From assembly GCA_964019335.1 (NCBI GenBank), contig OZ025648.1, positions 1 through 64,000 of the forward strand: a DNA stretch of 64,000 nucleotides. Reading direction: 5' to 3'. This document shows, piece by piece, positions 23,016 through 34,700 of the stretch (within the stretch, counting starts at the first letter, position 1; each line of letters starts with the position of its first letter). A program made the translations under genes and the position numbers. The notes beneath the pieces were generated by a model. That model had not been told where the DNA came from. It ran no database searches and was given only the letters and a program-made list of their open reading frames with translations. The stretch comes from Diplonema japonicum (lineage: Eukaryota > Euglenozoa > Diplonemea > Diplonemida > Diplonemidae).

Positions 23016-23126
23016 CTGTGTAGCCTAGGTAGGAAGTAATTTGTAGTCAACTTCAAAAGGGAAATAAACGTAAACGATTTCGAGTAATGGAAAGATCGTG
23101 TGAACATGCCACAGTACATACACTAC

Positions 23127-26100
23127 CTAGTAGTCGCCATCCAGCCTCCATGAACCCACCTCCCGTAGTTTGTCTCGTTCGCTGATGAACGGCTGTCCTA
23201 TTTCGTTAATCTGCATATCACCGCAGTAGGGACAGTCATTGGAGAGGAACCCCTGCAGCTCGCTGTGAATTGACCGCTGCCGGCTCTCGCTCTCGGTATC
23301 TCTCATTCTGTCTTCCAGCTGTCGTATGGACTTCATCATACGCAGGCCGTCGTCACTGCTGTCTTCGTCGAGGTACTTTTTCACCTTAGCAAGCAAACAC
23401 TTCTCATGGAAGATGTGACCGCATGCTGAGAAAACACAAAAGTCCCTCGCCAGCACAAGATGCGAACACTCGATGCATGAGTCCTGTTCCCTGACGTAGA
23501 AGTAATCATTCTTTAGATCAGAAATGTCTTCCTTGATACCCTCCGCAGACCGGGTCACCTCGTCCATCCCCTTCTTCAGGATATCCAGTTTCTTGTTGTA
23601 CCCACCAAGGCTCTCACAAATCTCGTCCTTGAAGTCCTGGATGTACACAAAATCGGGAAAGTACGGAAGGATGTCCTCCAACTCCAGCACACGGCACTCT
23701 CGATCCCGCAGCATATCGATTACCTCCTTAACGCCCTGCGTGAAGCGGTGAAAGAAAAAACTTAAAAATAAACATACGTTTCTATGGTTCTTCACAATAT
23801 GCTGCACGATACACATCCAGAATCTCTTCTTGTTCGCATCGTCCTCATCTGACTCTTCAGCAACCTGCAATGCGTGTGTACCTTACAGTGCAGCCATACC
23901 ATCTTAGCAAGTTTCGTGTCACCTGTAGCCAACGCAAACCTTACGGCATCTTCATAAAGCTGGAGAGCTGAGTAGATGTGGACGCAAGCACGGTGTTTCT
24001 CTTCCGTAAGACACAGACGAAGAGCGTACTTCAGATCGTAGATGGGATTGTCCATGTGCTCTTGCAGGAAGCGCAGCAGGTCCGTGTCATCGTTTTGCTT
24101 GGCGTACAATGAAAGGAGCATGTTGTGAATAGCTTTGTCCTTGTTGCCTTGGTCGTCTACCAGCCACTGCAGGTACCTGATGGCCTGGTTTTTCGTCACA
24201 CCCGGCGGGTTGTATTTCACGTGGTACTTGATTAGAGCAGGGATAAGACGCGGTGGCTTCAGGAAAGGTCTCTTCCCATGCTCGACACGCATCCAACCGG
24301 TCACGAGCGCAACAGGTGCGTGCTGGATGAGACGTGGGCTGAACTGGTACCACAACTCGTCGTACTGCTCCGAGAAGCAGTGTTCGGTGAGAATGCTCAT
24401 GGCGCTCTCGTACTCACCATGGGTCACGTGCTGCGCAATTACCCTGCGATAGTCCTTCAGCAACTCCACGAAATACAACAGCTCCTCCGGATTTGCTAAA
24501 CTCGCAAGAAGATCGCAGATGGTAGACTTATCCAAAAAGTTCAGATCCAAATAGTACTCGATAAAGGTGTGGAACTCGTACTGCACCTCCTCGTACTTCT
24601 CCTCATCGCCCATTGCATCGTTTAGCTGCACAAGGTACAATTGCGTAACCCACGTGCACAGGCAGCACAGCTGCGATCTCTCTTGCAGCCTTGTCTGTAT
24701 TCTGGACTCCATGAACTTCAGGCGGTACAACAGGAAGCCGAGGAGCTCATCCATCTTGTTGTTCTTTATAAACTTGATCACAATCTCCTCGAAACTCTTC
24801 GTTGTAGTGCTGTACACCCTTGCAGCCTGGCCGTACTCTTCAACTTCGAAGTAAAAGTCACCAAGCGCCGAGTTAACGCACGCAGTCTTCTCCGGCTCTC
24901 CTTTGCAGAGATCAGCTGCGATCTGGAAATAGGTCTCCCTGTCGCGCTCCTTCGGATCCATCGCGCGCTCCAAGAAGCTGCGGAGGTGGTTGGGCAAGCT
25001 GGGCATACCTTTTCCACGTCACGTTGTTGTTAGAATTCGTGTCATAGAGCTCGTGAACAGATTTCTGCGAATGTCAGTGTCGCGTGTCCTGCCATACCGT
25101 TGAATAGATGTACGTCTTTCCTGTGATGACATCTTGCACGATGTTCCGCCCTTCATTGTGAAACCCTGCACTGAACGGCTTGCTCCACACTGTCCGCTGC
25201 TTGATCTCGTGTGGCTGCAGCTTCTCCCGAGAGTTTGAAGCCACCCAACTAAGACCAGGCGGCTGTGCGATCACCTGGATGCGGTCTGCGTAAAGCAGGA
25301 AGAAGTGGTGCTCAGATATCGTAAGTCCCTTCAACGGTGACTCGCTCTAGTGATGGAGATGGGCAGATCAGAAGACATACCATCGTTGTGTCGAAAGACA
25401 GCACCGTCTCGGAGGTCAGGACTGTGTCTTGGCGCTTGGAGAAATTCATCTTTCCGTGCATAATGCCCGCCTTGGTGCTCCAGGCGAAAACAATGGGCGG
25501 CTCGTTAATGGACTTCCGGTACATGCGCAGGTCAGAGTGCGTCCCAGGCATCTCCCGCTACGTGGTGTTGCTTACAGTGTGTTTGCATACCAGCGAGGGG
25601 GTGTCGTTCGCAAAGACGGCATCGAGGGTAGGTCCGCCTACGTACTGGAAGAGACGCGAGGAGGCAGTGGCGATGACTAGCAGATGGCCGCCAGCCTCAA
25701 ACTTCTCGATGTGGAGGCTCGTCACAGGAGAGTCAACATTCAAGGCGGTCATCTGCTTCTTGGGCTTCCAACCTGTCTTGGCATCGTGCTTCACCTGTGG
25801 AGAATGATTTAATTTGCAACATAACTGGTACCTCATAAATGCACCCGTTTACGTCACCCAGCAGGATACTCCCACCGCACACTTGGTTGTCAGAGTTGTC
25901 CCAGCCGACAGACTCTATCACGATGCCACTGATCTGGCTGCACTTCGAAGCCTTCTCATCCTTGTGCAGGTTAACGTAGTAGTTATCTCCACTGTTCAAA
26001 GAGATGATGAGATGCACGCCCCTTGCGTCCATGAAGATCTAGAAGAACATGAAGCGAAGTAGAGCAGCGCATACCTTGTGCACGTTGTCATCCATCGTTT

Positions 26101-26314
26101 TCGACAGCGGCTTCTTCAGCGTCGTCAGGTTGTACACAATGACACGCCATTTCTTCTTATTAGGCTCGTCCACGATGAGAGCTAGTGTGTCATTGCACAC
26201 TGTCAGCTGCCTAATCGTTCCCTCAAAGGGGATCTCAATCTCCTCAAGCTGGAACATCTCTCCTTCACTAACTCCATACTGCATATGGTCCTCTTCATAA
26301 TCCCAATCTGCCAT
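23127..26314 (-). CDS. VPS18/Pep3, HOPS-CORVET core subunit with C-terminal RING
   Basis: Eight introns (26039-26074, 25795-25831, 25558-25590, 25347-25380, 25065-25097, 24978-25008, 23865-23899, 23736-23777) give 968 residues, normal for VPS18. A diverged N-terminal beta-propeller is followed by an alpha-solenoid. Within it SFLERAMDPKERD, the clathrin-repeat region and LEDILPYFPDF match the family. A RING-H2-like finger (CIECSHLVL...CGHIFHEKC...CPYC) ends the protein. It tethers late endosomes and vacuoles/lysosomes. One junction could be read as a 17-nt intron after LHCK, but GTATGG at 23899 gives a normal 35-nt intron and a better alignment (LAKM-VAEESDEDD). Confidence 0.9.
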
Positions 26315-26598
26315 TGTGTATCCTGTGCAAGCATTGAGAAACAACTACGCGATTTAAACAAATAAAAAATGGATAGCAACAGATAACTCTGTATGAGGGT
26401 AATCTAAAGCCTCGATGCATCTCCGCACAGCTGTGCAGCTGCAGAAGCTTTAGGAATTAACATAAGAAAGGAATACTAAAGTAGGCGCAAGAACGACGGT
26501 CTGGCTAGTAACATTGCCAACTCGAAACCTACGAAAACAAAAACAAACTCCGTACGACGGAGTCTGGCAGTAGTTAGGAATGGAAATGAATTAATTAA

Positions 26599-27417
26599 TT
26601 ACAAAAGGTCATATGCCACGCTGTGCTGCGCTATGGCTTCGCCAAGAGTCGCAGCAAAGGCTCTCGTGACATTCCTATCCTTGCGCTGGAAGGAACCTGT
26701 TTCAACTTGCATGACAGAAGCTTTATTAGTGTAAGGGGTAGTGACAACAATGTCAGTGTGCTCCACACGGGAGTAGCGCACAGTGCAGTAGCCGCCTTCG
26801 AAAGTCTTCATCTCTTGGGGGAAGGATGAGAGAGGCACGTGAAGGGGAGGGTCGATGTCGACGCCCTGATCTTCAAGGCACCCGAGGAGGGACTTCTCGC
26901 CGATCAGGAACTCTTCCCCGTGCTTTTCCACGTGGTGTTCACACGAGAGGCCGTTCTTCGTACCACGAATAGTACACAGCAACATGTACCCTTGTCCGTG
27001 CAGGTCGAACATCATGGGCACCTTGTTGTACTTGGTAGTCATCTCGTCGATGAACATCTCAACCGTGTTGTGGTATTCCCTGTAGTACTTAGCCATCTCT
27101 TCTCCTTCGTAGCTCTCAGCAGGAGGTCTGTTCAAGTCGCAGTACTTCCTGATGATCATAGCCCTGACCCAGTACACGTGAATTCCCTGCTTAGCAAGGT
27201 ACGCTACTGTGTCATCCAAAAGTTCCTGAGTCATGGCGTCCGGAGTCACGATAGTAGACGGGAGCTCAACCTTCCTGCTGTCCACGTCGTGGAAGCCGAA
27301 GTACCCACCGTGCGGGGCCGTCAGGATCACAGGACATGTGCCTCTGCCATATTCGATGTAGCTGCGCTCGCTGTCGTAGTAGAGCATTTCTTCTTTGTGT
27401 GTGTTCACTGTCACCAT
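26599..27417 (-). CDS. N-formylglutamate amidohydrolase-like protein
   Basis: An intronless gene for 272 residues. The N-terminal half has the family signature: APHGG, then R-x5-D-x4-D, then CDLNRPP and MFDLHGQG, the metal/active-site region. GGYCTVRY lies near the C-terminus. Family members hydrolyse N-formyl-L-glutamate or related N-acyl amino acids with a metal ion, as in the last step of bacterial histidine degradation. In protists the substrate is often unproven, and no histidine-pathway neighbours are present. The ATG at 27417 follows TATATTAAG, a possible acceptor. A long antisense frame at 26839-27456 is a shadow of this gene. The 267-bp spacer upstream and 284-bp spacer downstream show nothing else. 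Confidence 0.75.
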   Translation of the reverse strand: MVTVNTHKEEMLYYDSERSYIEYGRGTCPVILTAPHGGYFGFHDVDSRKVELPSTIVTPDAMTQELLDDTVAYLAKQGIHVYWVRAMIIRKYCDLNRPPAESYEGEEMAKYYREYHNTVEMFIDEMTTKYNKVPMMFDLHGQGYMLLCTIRGTKNGLSCEHHVEKHGEEFLIGEKSLLGCLEDQGVDIDPPLHVPLSSFPQEMKTFEGGYCTVRYSRVEHTDIVVTTPYTNKASVMQVETGSFQRKDRNVTRAFAATLGEAIAQHSVAYDLL

Positions 27418-27684
27418 CTTAATATACAAACGTTAGAAGAACTGTTGTGGTGTTGAAAGCGTGTGGCGAAACAAAAATAAACAGTGATTCGAAAAGACTA
27501 TTCACTTCGAAAGCTCGGAAGGGTAATGTGAAAAACAAACAGTGACTTGCAGCAACAGCGATCAAAGAGCAAAACGTTTCTTTATTGTTTCGTTAATAAA
27601 TCATAATTCTCTACTACAACACACAGACACAAGCATAGGTAATTTTTCTCAGCGTATCACCGGCACTGCTGTCAGTTTAATACC

Positions 27685-28905
27685 TCACGCCTTCGTGGCA
27701 ACGACCACCTTAGTGAGACCACCGATCATCTCAAATGACGAGTCAACCGATTCAAACCCAGCGTCCTTCATGTGCGAGGTAACATTGGCGGGGCACAAGC
27801 CTAGACCCTCCGCATTGACAGCCACGTGCTGAAGTGCCCACAAAGCGGCGATAGGGGGACCGTCCAACGTATCGTCAACCATGAAGTCGTGCACGATGAG
27901 GCGCCCGCCAGGTACGAGTGCCTTGTACGCCTGCTCATACAGAGGGCGGATGAGACTGGCGGGGACAGACCCCGACAGGTATGACATCAGCACTACATCA
28001 TGCTTTCCATCGTCAACTGGCCACTCAACAAGCGCTGTCCCCGACCTGTACTCAATGCGGCTTGCAACCTGTCATATGTCGTCGATATTTCTTATTCACA
28101 CCTCTGGCTTCTCTTCAGCAACAATGGACCTCCCCGTCTCTGCAACCTCTGGCAACTCCAGGACGGTCGCGTTCAAATTCGGGTTGCTGCAGTGCTTTGA
28201 ACATGCAATTGAACTACATACTTACGGGCCATCACAATACTGAAGGCACCCGAACCACCACCGACATCGAGGAACTTGCCGACGTTGGACAAATCCAGCT
28301 TCTTGCTCTGCAAGTAGGGTTGATTGGAGGGAAACAAACAATAGCTGCATACCAGCATCTTCGCCGTTGCAAGAGAACCGTTGTGCTGTGCCATAGTGTA
28401 CATCCTGGCCTCTGCAGGATCCTCGAACCAGCTGCTGTACGTGGGTGCCTCCCCAGATGTCATGATCTTGCCGAGGTCCGTGAGGCGCTTGTAGAACTGC
28501 CTCCCGATCTGGTACTTGATGTAATCGCCGTAGTAGTGTCTCGAACCCTCCACGAGGTACCTCTCCACAGGAGGTGTAAGAGTGTAAACCCCCTCGCTTG
28601 ATCTATCCAGCATCCCGTGCGCCGTGAGTGCTGTAAGAAGTGTCTGCAGCCTCGGCTCTGCAATATTCAGCGTCTTCTGCATGTCAGCAATCCTAGCATT
28701 CTCACTCTTCTGTATCACGTCAAAAAGCCCTAATTCCAAACCAGCAAAGAGTCCCTGTGGTCATGTGTGTCGCTACAAACGTGCATACCTGCGATGCCAT
28801 GTATCCATAGGCAATAGCATCGATATCTACTTCCTTCCTGCCACTGCACTGCCTCACCTGTCTAGGGGCTGCCCGCACACCATTTCTAATGATTTTTGAA
28901 AACAT
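27685..28905 (-). CDS. SAM-dependent O-methyltransferase, probably mitochondrial
   Basis: Four introns (28755-28788, 28308-28352, 28187-28221, 28069-28101) give 357 residues. The first 25 residues (MFSKIIRNGVRAAPRQVRQC) are Arg-rich, with no acidic residue and a spaced Cys-Ser cleavage-like end, a good mitochondrial presequence. A winged-helix dimerisation domain (GLFDVIQ...LLTALTAHGMLD) is followed by the Rossmann methyltransferase fold: motif I FLDVGGGSGAFS, then ATVLELPEV, DVVLMSYLS and GGRLIVHDFMVDD. This is the caffeate/hydroxyindole O-methyltransferase superfamily (PF00891 type). The substrate is unknown. The 45-nt intron at 28308 is in frame and stop-free, and adds a false 15-residue loop if ignored. 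Confidence 0.83.
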
Positions 28906-29151
28906 CTGGGTTCACCTGTGGGTGCCTTTTTGGTGGCTTAAAATAAGAAACTCAAACCCGTACCCAGTGAACACAATAACGGAGAGGTACAACCACCAAA
29001 TAAATTCATTATGATGGGGAGAAGTGTTAGCAACGGCTCATCATAAAAAATAAAATAAAGAGAAGAAAAAAAAACCAGGAACAACGGATAACGCGGCCTT
29101 TTAAAGCCTTTCGTTCGGAACACACCTGCCTTCATGAAAACTTGAGCGCTT

Positions 29152-30287
29152 CTAGAGGTTGTGGGGGAAGTTCGTCTTTTCAGCGAGGCGACGGAGACGG
29201 AGCAGGATAGCTTGGTCCTCGGAAGGCAGTTTGCAGGAACCGGCACCGCTGTGACAGAACTAAATATGTGTTTTATGCATACCCGCAAGACAAGGTGTTC
29301 GAGTCCTTGTCGTACGACAGGTTGCCAGAGGGGGCCACAGCACCGCCCCTCATCTCCACAATAAGCTGGCCCGACGCACCGTTGAACTTCACCCTGTCGC
29401 CTTCCGCGTCAGTGAACTCAACGAAGTTCTGTTGTGTCTTTGTTTAAGTCTTTGGCATGCATACCCCGACAAGGTTGTGCGAGAGGCCGGTGTTGTCAGC
29501 AAGAGTGGCAAGCTGCCCGACAAGAATCTCCCTCCTGTTTTCGGGGAACTCGATCTTCGACGAGCTATAATGTAGGTAACCAGACCGCATTCGAAGCATA
29601 CCTGACCGTGACAGAGCCAGTGGGCTCATCGTAAGTGATGCTCTTGCTGAGGGAACCGACGGCCTTACCACCAACAGTCACATCGATCTCGCCCTCGCCA
29701 GTTCGCCTGAACGACACAAGGTCGCCCTTATCGGTGACGAAGCCCACTGAGGTAGACTTTCCGGTCTGGATCTTCGCGTTGATCTGTTTTGTTTGGGTCG
29801 AAGGACGAGCAGCATACCCTGTCGGTCAGGCTGTTGATGTAGGTCTCGTTGTCCTTCGTCAGGTCGTCCATCTTCTGACGCGCAGTGAGGAGCTCGTTCT
29901 GGGTGGCCTTCAACCTGCTGGCCATGTTTTCCATCTCGCCCGTAAGCTGCTCAGACCCCTTAGTGCACTGCAGGAAGTCATCACTCAAGAGCCTCAGCTC
30001 GGCGGTTTTGCCCTGTGTGGATGTTAGAACACCATAATGGAGTTGCATACCATGTCCTGTTCTTGCTCCTTGGCCTTTGTCTCCAAAGCAGCGATGTTCC
30101 TCCTCAGCTCGGACAACTGTTTGTCTTTGCTGTTGTCATTCTGCGACCCATAGGTGAGCGCGAAGAGACCACCCCCGAAAGCAGTTCCAACAGCGAACAT
30201 CTTGATTGCGCTGTTGTCACCACCGGCGGCCGTCGTCGTGCTCGCCCATCGCCCTTGCCTGCCGACACACCTCACCGCACGACGCAT
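29152..30287 (-). CDS. Mitochondrial-looking coiled-coil protein with two beta modules
   Basis: Five introns (30013-30050, 29784-29817, 29565-29601, 29429-29464, 29249-29282) give 318 residues. The N-terminus (MRRAVRCVGRQGRWASTTTAA) looks like a mitochondrial presequence. A single hydrophobic segment (KMFAVGTAFGGGLFALTYG) suggests an inner-membrane anchor. A coiled coil of about 90 residues leads to two related beta-rich units: one around FVTDKGDLVSFRRTGEGEI and a second around EFTDAEGDRVKFNGASGQL, both ending in SxSYD or SITYD. Similar FTDxDG-V-F modules are known to me in algal and oomycete proteins without a defined role. The correct stop at 29152 is found only after the last intron; the protein ends KTNFPHNL. 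Confidence 0.75.
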
Positions 30288-30336
30288 GTTTATTTGATGC
30301 TCTGTCATGAATGGGTAACAGCAGGTCAGAGAAGTA

Positions 30337-31347
30337 CTAATAGAAATCTGCCCATCCAATGAACAGTAAAAAAAGAATGTAGCACACATAAACAAAGACA
30401 GGCGTGCTAGTATTCCGCCATCTGTCATATACGGTCTTCAAAAGAGAAGGACCCTCATCTAATTTATCCAACCATGAGCCTTCCTGTGCTTTGGATTGCA
30501 GCCCTTGCTGTGTGATGTCTTTCAATTTCAAGGACATTATCCACCTCGGTACCGAATATACCACCTCGCGAGGCAAAGAAGGACCGCAGTGCACCATGAC
30601 ACCTGCACCCATCCTGAATCCGAAAAAGTCAGAAATGAGACTACCGACCGAAGAAGATAAAGGAAGCTCAGGGCAGGTGCCCCACAGGAGAAACAAGCGT
30701 AGTTTTTTGTCCGTCTCCAATGACATGTTGTTGCTGTTTGTCACTTGTCCGGCTTTGCACGCAAAGTCAAGAACCTTGCCCACAGTCCACCTTTTGTTCA
30801 CGACCACATAGCGGGGGCGTGCCAGCAAGCCTACCGTGTAATGTACTCTCAACCCCACTCGTGACTCGATGCTGATGTTGTTTGTATCGAGTTTGGTCAG
30901 GTCGTTGGCGTAGCGCCATGTGTAAAAGGGCTGCACTGCCTCCGTTGGTGACAATTCGTTAGACTCACTACTCTTGGTATTCCCAGATACGTCGATATTC
31001 ACACAAGGATGATCCTGCGGGTGTCTGTGGCTTACACAATGTTTCCTCCCGCAGTCCTCACATAGGACAGACACTGCATCATGCGCAGTGCAACCCTCTA
31101 CCATGCATTGCGTGGTTTCTACTATTGTCACTTCTTTGCATTCATGAAATTCGGAGAGCGAAAATCTCTCCCTGCACTTTGCACACGTGCCCGTATCCTT
31201 CAAACCCCTGCATCGGTGCGCTTCAGGCGCCATATGACTGCTGCATGTCACAGCGCTGCAGTACTTGCACTGCGACGCAAGAAGGTCGTACTCGCCGCAC
31301 CCTGGTGCCAAACAGACTTCCCCCAAGTCAGGGTACAGCAAGGACAT
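30337..31347 (-). CDS. AN1-type zinc-finger protein, ZFAND1/Cuz1-like, with C-terminal membrane anchor
   Basis: An intronless gene for 336 residues. Two AN1 fingers fill the first 120 residues; the first runs C-x4-C...CKYC...C-x4-H...HRC and the second CMVEGC...CEDC...CVSHRHPQDHPC. A ubiquitin-like beta-grasp region (VGKVLDFACKAG, LRLFLLWGT) follows. ZFAND1/Cuz1 proteins link arsenite stress, p97/Cdc48 and the proteasome. Unusually, the protein ends with one hydrophobic helix (FVYVCYILFLLFIGWADFY), so it appears tail-anchored in the ER or mitochondrial outer membrane. That anchor is not something I know from ZFAND1. Only 49 bp separate its stop from the next gene's start. Confidence 0.8.
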   Translation of the reverse strand: MSLLYPDLGEVCLAPGCGEYDLLASQCKYCSAVTCSSHMAPEAHRCRGLKDTGTCAKCRERFSLSEFHECKEVTIVETTQCMVEGCTAHDAVSVLCEDCGRKHCVSHRHPQDHPCVNIDVSGNTKSSESNELSPTEAVQPFYTWRYANDLTKLDTNNISIESRVGLRVHYTVGLLARPRYVVVNKRWTVGKVLDFACKAGQVTNSNNMSLETDKKLRLFLLWGTCPELPLSSSVGSLISDFFGFRMGAGVMVHCGPSLPREVVYSVPRWIMSLKLKDITQQGLQSKAQEGSWLDKLDEGPSLLKTVYDRWRNTSTPVFVYVCYILFLLFIGWADFY

Positions 31348-31387
31348 CTATCTGTGAACTTTGTGTGAAACATTAAAACAATATAAG

Positions 31388-34300
31388 TTACGCATCTCTA
31401 ATGGAGCTCCGCTCCTGAAGGAACAACCTTACCTTTGATAGCCAATTGGAAACCTCAACGTTGCTCGAGTACCTTTTGTCGACCATAACCCCTGCAAGCC
31501 ACATCACATATCTAATGTCGAGACCTCCTAAGCACTCTGTTGGAACTGCCTTGACAATCAAGTCCTTGGGTGTTCTGTTGAAGTGCATGGCGCTCTTCAC
31601 CACATCCTGTTGTGCTTTGAAGAAAAGAGGAATGCTGGCATACCATAACCTGCTTTTGATTTTTAAAAGGAACCTTCTTGTGAAGTGCAGCTGTCAGCTG
31701 GCACCACCTGTCCGATACAGGTCCATAGTCATTGTCCTCAAGGGGCACGTGCAGGCACGACTCACAGAGATCAACACGGAACTTGTCAACTCCTATTTTC
31801 TGGATGAATACTGCTACAAACATCTTTTGTATTGCGGGGGGGTAGCTGCCCAGTCGCTTGTGCAGAGCAAGATGCAACGGAGCTACTACATGAGAGATGA
31901 GAAGTGGGTACACAGCGTGGTTGTAAGGCACTCGCAAGTGTTGTGCGTGCAAGAGAGCAGTCGGAATGATCTCAGAGTTGTTAGGTGCCTTGTCCATCAC
32001 GATATCTACCACAGTGTTAACAAGCTTAGATGCAGACAGATACTGCATGCCGTACTGGTACACTGCCACCAACATGTACAACGCATGCCGGGAGATAGCA
32101 GTTCTGCAGTACTCCGCAAGTCTAGTCATGAAATTCAAGCACCCTTGTAGGTGTCGCTTGTCTAAAGACACAAACAAAGTGGACGCTTCCTTTACAGTGA
32201 ACAGTATGTAGTTCTGCTTGTCCATCAATGCAGCCGCCCTGTTAATAATCAACTGGTGACGTTTTGGTGTCACCTTCACGAAACCCACAGCACGGTGACC
32301 TCTAATTAGCCGAACCAGCGCATCACCCGCCATGTATGGGTACCGCTCCGCCAAACTGCCCACTTCGAATACCAAAGACGTTGCCATCGCGTGTTTGCCA
32401 TGCAGCAGCAGCAGGCCGACCATCCACTGCAGCAAATATGCATACCCGTCGAAAATACGTTGCGAAGTTCTCGTCCACCTTCTGGCCAATACCCTGCGAG
32501 TATACAATATTGCAAAGTCCTTCCCCAACCCCCACTCCACAGGACACCGTGCGAAGACCTGTGCAACAGCTTCTGCCTGTTTTGGGTGGAACCCATTAGC
32601 ATTCCTTGCACTCCATTTCGATACCTCGTCCAGCAACTTCCTTCTACCCAATAAGTTCTTTCTCTGCACCGTTCGCATGAGCAGCTCTACGTTGTTGTGG
32701 GTTAAGGTGGTCCGCGACACAGAATTAAGCATCGTTGATTTTACTGGTAAGTACCCTGTGGTACGATGAGGGCAGTTCGACGCGTAATTTACGAAACGAC
32801 TTGAGGTATACACTCGCACCTGCTGAGGCCAAGGCTCCAGCAAAACGACTGTCGTTGAGGCGAGATAAAAGGGAGCTCAGGATATGGCTGGAAACATGCC
32901 GCAACTCTGTCAAAGCATGTAACAAGTTATAGGCATCAACGTTTCCTATGCTGTGAATGTGCTTCATATCATTCAGCGCATTGCTGAGCCAAGCACGGTC
33001 AATGGGGACTGACAGCTCAGTGCATGACCAGAGCACAGACGGCAGGTTTTGGGGGTCAGCATGTTGCAGCAGCACAGCACACGCCTTAGGAGCATTATAA
33101 CTAACTCGTGCTAGTGACCACATCACGGAAGCGAGGCTTGAGGACGACATGCTCTTTACGAAGCCATGGCTCTCGTACATTTCACATATTTGGCACATTA
33201 GACCTGGCCTGATACACCTGATGGCAGCAACACCCCACAACACTCTTGATAAACTCTCCGCATTAAATGAAAGCAGCAGCTCAGCATCGAGCATCAGAGT
33301 ACCACACATGTTCGACACTACACGGTGTACCTTTGCACACACCGTGTCAGAAACCAAAGGAGCAGCACTGCTGCTGATAAGGTTTGACACAAGGGGTCGG
33401 AAACCATTTGGTTTTTGAGTCTTGCCACGGCTCTCCAAATCGCGAGTTAGATACGCGTTAAGGCATTTATTTATCCTCCTACTAACAACCCTTTTGACTA
33501 CATTACTTTGCTTGCCTGCCGGCCGATGTTCTACAACAGTGTGCACCACCTGCACTTCATCAGGGCTCGCTCTCTGGTACACCTTCCCTAGTGAGTCAAA
33601 CAACAGACAGTAGTTGAGATGGTGTTTTAGTGAGATGTCAGACATTGCAACGAGTCTGTCCATCATGCTGTGTACCAGAGTGTCACAATTTGATTCTAGC
33701 GCAACTGCGGCGTTGAAGACAGTAGTGAAAGTCCGTATGTCCATACTAGCTAGGTCGCCTGCTGCGGAAGCTGAGAGTTGCATGACGAATGTAGGCATCT
33801 TGTGGCTGAGCCGCGCAAGCGACGAGAGAATTGTGGACAGCTGCTCGGGGCTGTGGTTTGTGTCGCGTATGACCTGCACGATGCTGCCGGCCATGTCACG
33901 TGTGCCCCTCACCTGCGATAAGGACCACAGGACATTGACTGCTTGGCGCTGGTCGACGCTGGGGCTCGCAACAAAGCACTTCAACAGCGTGTCGAAAAGC
34001 TGCTCACTGTAATAAGCATGCCGTGCGTAGCCCCACATGGTGTTGGCACACGCTTGGGGTGTAAACCTTCCTTGCATGTCTTGCTTCAGAGACCTTACAG
34101 AAAGATTGTGCATAACCTCTGTATCTTTGTAGCTTGTCACTCCTAAGGCCCACATGATGTTAGACACGTCCTGGGGAGACCACTTGAAAGCTGAAAGCAC
34201 TTCATTAGCATTGAGCCTGCCGCTGAGCACACGAAGTGTTGTTGTTGCGTCCTTCGTTATATCCTTGCCCCGTGTCACCTTCGCTATGCTCCACATCGTC

Positions 34301-34593
34301 ACGGCTATATGATAAGGGACCGTCAGCTCATCGGCTTTCATCCACAAAACGTTGTACATTCTGTTGTAGAAAACATCACAATTGACTGACATTGCCCCTA
34401 AGGCCTGAAGCGTCATTGCTACCTCACGCACTCCATACCTTTCAGCAACTACGCTCTTTAGCGACTCTTTCACGAACAGTGCGGCCTGCTTCCGTACCTC
34501 ATCCTTCTGTACTCTACTACCCTTCTTGTGCAGCGCAGCAAGCTGCTTTACCTCATCAAGGACATCGACTGGGAATCGAAACGACCGATTCAT
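31388..34593 (-). CDS. Helical-repeat (OPR/HPR, RAP-associated type) organellar RNA-binding protein
   Basis: Two introns (32756-32792, 31607-31643; both 37 nt) give 1,043 residues. The sequence consists of about 38-residue helical repeats with motifs such as NIMWALGV, ANTMWGYAR, VNVLWSLSQ, LSRVLWGVA, LASVMWSLARVS and LPSVLWSCTEL. These are typical of octo/heptatricopeptide proteins in algal and apicomplexan organelles and in protist mitochondria. They usually bind organellar transcripts. No clear RAP domain is visible at the end. Model caveat: the first part also reads to a natural-looking stop (SYHRVLTSKINDA, stop at 32731), with an ATG overlapping that stop that would start the second part. 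The 37-nt GTAAAT...CACAG intron joins the two in frame and I prefer one gene. Confidence 0.72.
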
Positions 34594-34700
34594 GCATGCT
34601 GAACCCTGCTGCAAACTAGAGCCGACAAAAAAGGGGAGTGAAAAAATACATAGCATCTATATTTACTTCTAACTGTTTTTCATTGACACAAATTATACAG

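Noticed and set aside
23865-23881. A 17-nt intron in VPS18
   Set aside because: A GTATGG donor at 23899 gives a normal 35-nt intron and restores the family alignment.
26839-27456. Plus-strand 205-residue ORF
   Set aside because: It lies opposite the N-formylglutamate amidohydrolase-like gene, whose motifs are clear, and has no domain of its own.
32395-32445. GGGTATGC at about 32440 as an intron donor in the OPR gene
   Set aside because: The only near acceptor would make 19 nt and break the frame; the sequence reads as normal helical repeat.
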